Translations under genes and position numbers: made by a program
The notes under the pieces: generated by a model
Told to the model about the DNA's origin: nothing
The model's database searches: none
Seen by the model: the letters and a program-made list of their open reading frames with translations, nothing else
Assembly: GCA_964441925.1 (NCBI GenBank)
Contig: CAYTVY010000065.1
Location: 1-14,297 of the forward strand
Length of the DNA: 14,297 bases
Direction of reading: 5' to 3'
Origin: Geothermobacter sp964441925
GTDB lineage: Bacteria; Desulfobacterota; Desulfuromonadia; Desulfuromonadales; Geothermobacteraceae
In this document: piece by piece, positions 7,163 through 14,297 of the stretch
Layout of the letters: every line of letters begins with the position of its first letter
Numbering within the stretch: the first letter of the stretch is position 1

Positions 7163-7245
7163 GGGTTGTGAAACCCGGCCAGGAGCCGGGGACGGTTCCG
7201 GCAGGCGATGCCTGCCTTTGTCCCTTCGGCCTTTCGCCTTCGGCC
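7163..7245. repeat. Hairpin cluster / REP-like element between argG and the NUDIX gene
   Basis: Most of the 104-bp spacer is structured. GGGTT (7163-7167) pairs with AACCC (7172-7176); CCCGGC (7174-7179) with GCCGGG (7185-7190); GGCAGGC (7200-7206) with GCCTGCC (7210-7216) over a 3-base loop. The last is enclosed by GGGAC (7189-7193) / GTCCC (7220-7224). A direct repeat CCTTCGGCC follows at 7223-7231 and 7237-7245. The first two hairpins share bases and cannot both form. The word GGGGACGGTTCC resembles REP-like palindromic repeats I recall from deltaproteobacterial genomes. No T tract follows in either direction, so it is not an ordinary terminator. Confidence 0.6.
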
Positions 7246-7265
7246 CCCGGCCGCCTTTCCACCTT

Positions 7266-8489
<1,224 letters not shown>

Positions 8490-8496
8490 GCAGATG

Positions 8497-8501
8497 CTCC
8501 T
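8497..8501 (-). promoter_or_regulatory. Ribosome binding site that fixes the argG start
   Basis: AGGAG on the minus strand, seven bases before the ATG at 8489. It decides against the longer in-frame start at 8570, which would add 27 residues of non-family sequence. Confidence 0.75.
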
Positions 8502-8532
8502 GGGTTGGTTTTTCCGGTGAAAGCCACCATCG

Positions 8533-9156
8533 TTACAGCTTGACGACCCGGGTGCCGGCGATGCGGTCATGCAGGCCCCGGTGGCCCGGGTCGAAAAGAA
8601 TCATCAGATAGCCGCAGAACAGCAGCAGGGCCGAGACCGGTTTGGCCACCACCTCGCGCAGAAAGGCGGTGGCATAGCCGATCTCGCCGCCGTCGGTCGC
8701 CTCGACCCGGATGCGGGTGATCATCTTGCCCGGTGTCTGGCCGCAGTAGCCGGTGAAGACCACCGCGAACAGCCAGTGGGCGGTGAGCAGGACGAAGAGC
8801 GCCAGCAGGCCCATCAGCCCCAGGGCGCGCGGGTGATGGCCGCCGAACAGTTGGATGATCAGGCCCAGGCCGAAGGCCAACACCAGCACCAGCAGCGAGA
8901 AGGCGACACAGTCGAGCAGATGGGCCACCAGCCGCAGGCCGAATCCGGCGGTTGCCGGCTCGCGTGCCGGCGGCGGTGCCGTCTCCGGACGTTGCGCCGC
9001 AGGGCGCGGCGCCGCAACGGGGGCGGCCGCTTCTTCTGGCGGCGGCCAGGCGAAACGCCCGCCACACCTTGGGCAGAGCACCCGGGTGGCGCGGGGGGGG
9101 ATCCGCTCGGCGGCAACCTCACGCCGGTAACCGCAATGTGGACAGGTGATGGTCAT
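8533..9156 (-). CDS. Zinc-ribbon and RDD-domain membrane protein
   Basis: 207-residue protein of unknown function with three parts. Residues 1-34 form an MJ0042-type zinc ribbon: CPHC (C5, C8) and CPRC (C28, C31), with the IPP signature between. Residues about 37-70 are a Pro/Ala-rich linker. Residues about 71-207 are an RDD domain: RLVAHLLD at the start supplies the conserved Arg and Asp, followed by hydrophobic segments near 84-103, 112-131 and 174-187. GQTPGKMITRIRVEATDG (about 138-155) and FDPGHRGLHDRIAGTRVV near the end are hallmark RDD motifs. It is predicted to be an integral inner-membrane protein with a cytoplasmic ribbon. The start ATG at 9156 lacks an obvious Shine-Dalgarno. It lies between argF and argG with spacers of about 40 bp, so it is probably co-transcribed. 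RDD proteins are sometimes proposed as transporters; I see nothing to decide this. Confidence 0.88.
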   Translation of the reverse strand: MTITCPHCGYRREVAAERIPPRATRVLCPRCGGRFAWPPPEEAAAPVAAPRPAAQRPETAPPPAREPATAGFGLRLVAHLLDCVAFSLLVLVLAFGLGLIIQLFGGHHPRALGLMGLLALFVLLTAHWLFAVVFTGYCGQTPGKMITRIRVEATDGGEIGYATAFLREVVAKPVSALLLFCGYLMILFDPGHRGLHDRIAGTRVVKL

Positions 9157-9198
9157 AATGTTGGGGCTAAAGGCGGTTCTTACAGCCGATTCCGGATC

Positions 9199-10137
9199 TT
9201 ATCCCTTTGTCCTTTCGCTGTCTCGTGCCGTTCCCATCAAGGTCGCCATGATCGCCTTTTGCACGTGCAGCCGGTTTTCCGCCTCGTCGAACACCACCGA
9301 CTGGGCCGACTCGATCACCTCGTCGGTGATTTCCTCGCCGCGGTGGGCCGGCAGGCAGTGCAGGACGATGGCTCCGTCGGCCGCCGTTTGCAGGATCTCC
9401 CGGTTGAGCTGGTAGCCGGCGAAGGCCCGGCGACGTTTCTCCGCCTCGTCTTCCTGCCCCATGCTGGCCCAGACGTCGGTCGACAGCACGTCGGCCCCCT
9501 CGGCCGCTTCCCGCGGGTCGGAGGTGTAGAGAATGTCGGCGCCCCGTTCCGCCGCCCGTCGCATCACCTCCGCGTCCGGCCGGTAGCCGTCCGGGGTGGC
9601 GACCCGCAGGCGGAAGCCGAAGACGGCGGCGGCGTTGATCCAGCTGTTGGCCATGTTGTTGCCGTCACCGATCCAGGCGAAGGTCAGGCCCTGGTAACCG
9701 CCCTTGTGTTCGATGACGGTGAACAGGTCGGCCATCAGCTGGCAGGGATGGTAGAGATCGGTCAGGCCGTTGATCACCGGGATCTCCGCCCAGCGGGCCA
9801 GCTCCTCGATCACCTGTTGCGAGTAGGTGCGGATCATGATGCCGTCGCAGTAGCGCGCCATCACCCGGCCGGAATCCTTGACCGGTTCGCCCCGGCCCAT
9901 CTGGGTGGTTTCGGAGTGCAGAAAGAGGGCGTGCCCGCCGAGCTGGAACATGCCGACCTCGAAGGAGATGCGGGTGCGGGTCGAATTCTTTTCGAAGATC
10001 ATCGCCAGGGTCTTGCCCTCCAGCAGGCGATGGGGCTCGCCGCGTTTCTGCCGCGCCTTCAGATCGGCGCTCAGGGTGAAGATCCGGTCGAGCTCCTCCT
10101 TGCTCCAGTCGGTCAGGCAGAGAAAGTCCTTTGGCAT
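9199..10137 (-). CDS. argF: Ornithine carbamoyltransferase
   Basis: Transfers the carbamoyl group from carbamoyl phosphate to ornithine, giving citrulline; a cytoplasmic trimer. The 312 residues are complete and normal in length. The carbamoyl-phosphate loop STRTR is at 52-56, HPCQ at 130-133, the ornithine-binding DVWASMG at 221-227 and HCLP at 260-263. The SMG motif separates it from aspartate carbamoyltransferase, which otherwise shares the fold. The start ATG at 10137 has GGGAG about nine bases upstream. It follows argD by 33 bp and ends in TAA shortly before the RDD gene. Confidence 0.97.
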   Translation of the reverse strand: MPKDFLCLTDWSKEELDRIFTLSADLKARQKRGEPHRLLEGKTLAMIFEKNSTRTRISFEVGMFQLGGHALFLHSETTQMGRGEPVKDSGRVMARYCDGIMIRTYSQQVIEELARWAEIPVINGLTDLYHPCQLMADLFTVIEHKGGYQGLTFAWIGDGNNMANSWINAAAVFGFRLRVATPDGYRPDAEVMRRAAERGADILYTSDPREAAEGADVLSTDVWASMGQEDEAEKRRRAFAGYQLNREILQTAADGAIVLHCLPAHRGEEITDEVIESAQSVVFDEAENRLHVQKAIMATLMGTARDSERTKG

Positions 10138-10170
10138 CCCATATCTCCCACAGAAAAATGATCTATCAGG

Positions 10171-11379
10171 TCATGTGTTGTCGGCGGCCTGTTCCCGGAA
10201 GACCACCTGCAGGATCTCCATGGCCCGGTCGATCTCCTGGCGACTGACCGTCAGTGGCGGCACGAAGCGCAGCACCCGGCCGGCCGTGCAGTTGATCAGC
10301 AGGCCGCGGGAAAGGGCCGCCTCCACCAGGGGCGCGCCCTCGATGGCCAGCTCCATGCCGAGCAGCAGGCCCCGGCCGCGGACCTCGCGGATCCAGGCGA
10401 ATTTCTCCTTCAGCTGTTCGAGCCGCAGGCGCAGGTAGGCGCCGACGGTGACGCAGTTGTCGAGGACGTTTCCTTCCGTCAGTTCGCGCATCACCGCCAG
10501 GGCGGCGGCGGTGGCCAGCGGATTGCCGCCGAAGGTCGAACCGTGGCTGCCGGGGCCGAAGCTGGCGGCCACGGTTTCGGTCGCCAGCATGGCGCCGATC
10601 GGCACGCCGCCGCCCAGCCCCTTGGCCAGGGTGAGGATGTCGGGCCGGACATGCTCGTGCTGCCAGGCGAACAGGTGGCCGGTGCGGCCGCAGCCGGTCT
10701 GCACCTCGTCGAGGATCAGCAGCAGGTCGTGTCGGTTGCAGAGCTCGCGGACCTGCTGCAGGTAGCCTTCGGGCGGCACGATGACGCCTCCCTCGCCCTG
10801 GATCGGTTCGAGCATGATGGCGCAGGTGCGCGGGCCGACCGCCTGGCGCAGGGCCTCGATGTCACCGAAGGGCAGGTGGACGAAGCCCGGCAGCACCGGC
10901 TCGTAGCCGACGCGGACCTTTTCCTGGCCGGTGGCGCTGATAGTGGCCATCGTCCGGCCGTGAAAGGATTCGCTGGCCGCGAGGATCTCGTAGCGATCCG
11001 GTCCCTTGTGCTCGCGGCTGTACTTGCGGGCCAGCTTGATCGCCGCCTCGTTGGCCTCGGCGCCCGAGTTGCAGAAGAAGACCCTGCCGGCGAAGGCGTG
11101 GCGGGTGAGCTGCTCGGCCAGTTCGATCTGTTGCGGAATCTGGTAGAAGTTGGAGCAGTGGATCAGGGCCGCCGCCTGCTGTTGGATGGCCTCCACCACC
11201 TTCGGATGGCAGTGGCCGAGGTTGTTGACCGCCACCCCGGCGAGAAAGTCGAGGTATTCCCGGCCGTCGGCGTCGTACAGCCGGCAGCCTTCGCCGCGCA
11301 CCGGCGCGATCGGATAGCGCCCGTAGGTGGCGGCGATGACCTTGCCGGCCCGTTCGATCCAGTGCTGGTTGTCGCTCAT
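10171..11379 (-). CDS. argD: Acetylornithine aminotransferase
   Basis: Class III PLP aminotransferase that converts N-acetylglutamate semialdehyde to N-acetylornithine. The 402 residues match the family. NSGAEANEAA at 104-113 binds the cofactor phosphate, ESFHGRT is near 137, EPIQGEGG at 191-198, DEVQTG with D224 contacts the PLP pyridine nitrogen, and LAKGLGGG carries the Schiff-base lysine K253. The frame is open to 11415, but the ATG at 11379 is chosen because GGGAG sits eight bases upstream and the added 12 residues would not be conserved. Some ArgD enzymes also act on succinyl-diaminopimelate; with dapL nearby that role would not be needed. It sits between argB and argF. Confidence 0.95.
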   Translation of the reverse strand: MSDNQHWIERAGKVIAATYGRYPIAPVRGEGCRLYDADGREYLDFLAGVAVNNLGHCHPKVVEAIQQQAAALIHCSNFYQIPQQIELAEQLTRHAFAGRVFFCNSGAEANEAAIKLARKYSREHKGPDRYEILAASESFHGRTMATISATGQEKVRVGYEPVLPGFVHLPFGDIEALRQAVGPRTCAIMLEPIQGEGGVIVPPEGYLQQVRELCNRHDLLLILDEVQTGCGRTGHLFAWQHEHVRPDILTLAKGLGGGVPIGAMLATETVAASFGPGSHGSTFGGNPLATAAALAVMRELTEGNVLDNCVTVGAYLRLRLEQLKEKFAWIREVRGRGLLLGMELAIEGAPLVEAALSRGLLINCTAGRVLRFVPPLTVSRQEIDRAMEILQVVFREQAADNT

Positions 11380-11387
11380 CGGTGATT

Positions 11388-11392
11388 CTCCC
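11388..11392 (-). promoter_or_regulatory. Ribosome binding site that fixes the argD start
   Basis: GGGAG on the minus strand, eight bases before the ATG at 11379. It supports this start over the in-frame ATG at 11415. Confidence 0.7.
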
Positions 11393-11396
11393 GCTG

Positions 11397-11429
11397 CGGG
11401 CGGTTCCGGGAACACCGGTGTCCCGCCCG
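11397..11429. other. Hairpin in the argB-argD spacer, next to the argD ribosome binding site
   Basis: CGGGCGG (11397-11403) pairs with CCGCCCG (11423-11429). The 19-base loop contains the palindrome ACACCGGTGT (11412-11421). On the mRNA it ends four bases before the argD Shine-Dalgarno and begins just after the argB stop, so it could affect argD translation or mark an mRNA processing point. No T tract follows, so it is not an intrinsic terminator. Confidence 0.4.
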
Positions 11430-11441
11430 GGTCTGCACTGT

Positions 11442-12347
11442 TCAGTTCCCCGTCCGCTCGCTGCCGAAATCGGCGATGGCGGTGCCGATCCCCTTGTCGG
11501 TGAAAATTTCGAGCAGGCAGGCGTGCTCCACCCGGCCGTCGATGATGTGGGTCTTGGCCACGCCTTCCCGGACCGCGTCGACGCAGCAGCTGGCCTTGGG
11601 GATCATGCCGCCGGTCAGGGTGCCGTCGGCGATCAGTTGCGGCACCTCGCGGTAGTCGATGGTCGAGATCAGCTTGCCGTCCCGGTCCTTGATGCCCTCG
11701 ACATCGGTCAGCAGGATCAGTTTTTCCGCCTGCAGGGCGCCGGCGATGCGGCCGGCGACCAGGTCGGCGTTGATGTTGTAGGAGCGGCCGTCGGCGCCGA
11801 GACCGACCGGCGCGATCACCGGGATGAAGTTGTTCGCCTCCAGAGCCCGGATCACCTGCGGATCGATGGCGTCCACCTCGCCGACCATGCCGATGTCGAT
11901 GATTTCGGGGGTAAGGGTCTCCGGGTTGACCTGGGTCATCTCCAGCTTGCGGGCCCGGATCAGGCCGCCGTCCTTGCCGGTCAGGCCGACCGCCTTGCCG
12001 CCGTGGGCGTTGATGTTGGCGACGATCTCCTTGTTGACCCGGCCGCCGAGGACCATCTCGACCACCCCCATGGTGGCGGCGTCGGTCACCCGCATGCCCT
12101 GGACGAAGCGGGTCTCGATACCCATGGCATCGAGCACCTCGCCGATCTGCGGCCCGCCGCCGTGGACGATAACCGGGTTCAGGCCGATGTACTTCATCAG
12201 GATGACGTCGCGGGCGAAGCCTTCCTTCAGTTTTTCGTCGACCATGGCGTTGCCGCCGTACTTGATGACGATGGTCTTGCCGTAGAAGCGCCGGATCCAG
12301 GGCAGCGCCTCCATCAGCACGTTGGCTTTTTCGATCAGTTTCTGCAT
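11442..12347 (-). CDS. argB: Acetylglutamate kinase, arginine-sensitive type
   Basis: Amino acid kinase family enzyme that phosphorylates N-acetylglutamate with ATP. 301 residues is the long form. About 24 N-terminal residues (an amphipathic helix with FYGK) precede the core that starts at TIVIKYGGNAM with catalytic K29. HGGGPQI is at 62-68, TGKDGG at 123-128, INADLVAG at 192-199, and the C-terminal EHACLLEIFTDKGIGT at 274-289. Arginine-inhibited hexameric kinases (such as those of Thermotoga and Pseudomonas) carry this N-terminal helix and this kind of C-terminal effector-site sequence, whereas the shorter insensitive E. coli dimer lacks the helix. Feedback control by arginine is therefore likely, by inference. 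The ATG at 12347 has no strong Shine-Dalgarno. It follows hslU by 63 bp and leads the arg block. Confidence 0.96.
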   Translation of the reverse strand: MQKLIEKANVLMEALPWIRRFYGKTIVIKYGGNAMVDEKLKEGFARDVILMKYIGLNPVIVHGGGPQIGEVLDAMGIETRFVQGMRVTDAATMGVVEMVLGGRVNKEIVANINAHGGKAVGLTGKDGGLIRARKLEMTQVNPETLTPEIIDIGMVGEVDAIDPQVIRALEANNFIPVIAPVGLGADGRSYNINADLVAGRIAGALQAEKLILLTDVEGIKDRDGKLISTIDYREVPQLIADGTLTGGMIPKASCCVDAVREGVAKTHIIDGRVEHACLLEIFTDKGIGTAIADFGSERTGN

Positions 12348-12410
12348 AGTCGTTTTGCTTCGAGGGGCGGTTGAGGGGGCTATCCTTTTCCCTCCAGCCG
12401 TTTTTGGGTC

Positions 12411-13738
<1,328 letters not shown>

Positions 13739-13742
<4 letters not shown>

Positions 13743-14269
13743 GGCAGGGTCTCCACGGTGATCTGGTCGTTGGTGTAGATACAGATGTCAGCGGCGATCT
13801 GCAGCGCCTTCTCGGCGATCTGCCGTGCTGCCAGGTCGCTGTCTCCGACCAGCGCCCGGGCCGCCGCCAGGGCGTAGGCGCCGCCCGAGCCGATGGCGGC
13901 GATGCCGTCGTCCGGCTCGATGACGTCGCCGGCGCCGGATATGACCAGAGTGGTGGCGTTGTCGGCCACCACCAGCAGGGCCTCCAGCCGCCGCAGCACC
14001 CGGTCGGTGCGCCAGTCCTTGGCCAGCTCCACCGCCGCCCGCGTCAGGTTGCCGCCGAACTCCTTGAGCTTGCCGTCGAATTTCTCGAACAGGGTGAAGG
14101 CATCGGCGGTGCTGCCGGCGAAGCCGGCCAGCACCCGGCCGTCGCCCAGCCGGCGGATCTTGCGGGCCGAGTGTTTCATCACCGTGTTGCCCAGGGTGAC
14201 CTGGCCATCTCCCGCCAGGGCGACGGCGCCGTTCTTTCTCACGCAGATGATGGTCGTGCCGCGAAACAT
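13739..14269 (-). CDS. hslV: HslV (ClpQ) peptidase subunit of the HslUV protease
   Basis: N-terminal-nucleophile threonine peptidase related to proteasome beta subunits, assembled as a dodecamer in the cytoplasm. 176 residues is normal. The protein begins MFRGTTIICV. T5 aligns with the catalytic Thr1 of mature E. coli HslV (TTIV), so a four-residue prosegment MFRG would have to be removed. AGDGQVTLGN at 19-28 holds the Asp and Gln region near the active site. K35-R38 in SARKIRR includes the catalytic-lysine region. GSGGAYALAAARAL near 128 and the end TNDQITVETLP are family-typical. No later ATG gives a family-like N-terminus. Only 28 bases lie upstream in the window, without a clear Shine-Dalgarno or promoter. 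The stop overlaps the hslU GTG. Confidence 0.96.
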
Positions 14270-14297
14270 GACAGTCTGTCCGTCGATGAAAGGTTTA

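Noticed and set aside
8569..10161. 530-codon plus-strand open frame opposite the RDD gene and argF
   Set aside because: Covers two conserved minus-strand genes; no recognisable domain and a repetitive Asp/Gln/His/Val-rich composition.
12348..12410. Terminator or promoter between hslU and argB
   Set aside because: Only 4-5 bp imperfect stems and no clear -10/-35 pair; I see nothing reliable in this spacer.

Overview
The window is a G+C-rich, fully one-directional stretch of bacterial chromosome. Every gene I can support lies on the minus strand, so the reading order runs from position 14297 down to 1. The order hslV-hslU-argB-argD-argF-argG-argH followed by dapA-dapB-dapL, together with the protein sequences, suggests a member of the Desulfuromonadia (the Geobacter/Desulfuromonas/Pelobacter relatives). 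That placement rests on remembered gene order and family resemblance, not on a search.

Layout in transcription order: hslV and hslU encode the HslUV ATP-dependent protease and overlap by four bases. Next come argB, argD and argF (glutamate to citrulline, minus argA/J and argC, which are not here). A zinc-ribbon/RDD membrane protein follows, then argG, a NUDIX hydrolase, a divergent nitrilase-superfamily protein, and argH, which completes arginine. argH overlaps by four bases a lipoprotein gene with two fibronectin type III-like domains and an LptM-like N-terminus. The series ends with dapA, dapB and dapL, the aminotransferase route to LL-diaminopimelate for lysine and peptidoglycan. lysA is not seen between the lipoprotein and dapA, where I would expect it in Geobacter-type genomes.

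Two assembly limits matter. A run of exactly 100 N (1232-1331) removes the last codons of dapB and whatever separates it from dapL, and dapL is cut by the window edge just before its stop.

Non-coding structure is sparse but not empty. The dapA-dapB spacer holds an A+T-richer segment that looks like a widespread dispersed intergenic repeat. The argG-NUDIX spacer holds a cluster of perfect hairpins resembling a REP-type element. The spacer upstream of dapA has a perfect 9-bp G+C hairpin and a strong ribosome binding site. No gene-free stretch exceeds 300 bases. I see no tRNA, rRNA, CRISPR array, transposase or phage gene. The window is mostly conserved housekeeping metabolism. The less ordinary parts are the accessory genes threaded through the arg cluster (RDD protein, NUDIX, nitrilase-like), the FN3 lipoprotein and the two intergenic repeat regions; I did not find a convincing new multi-gene system.
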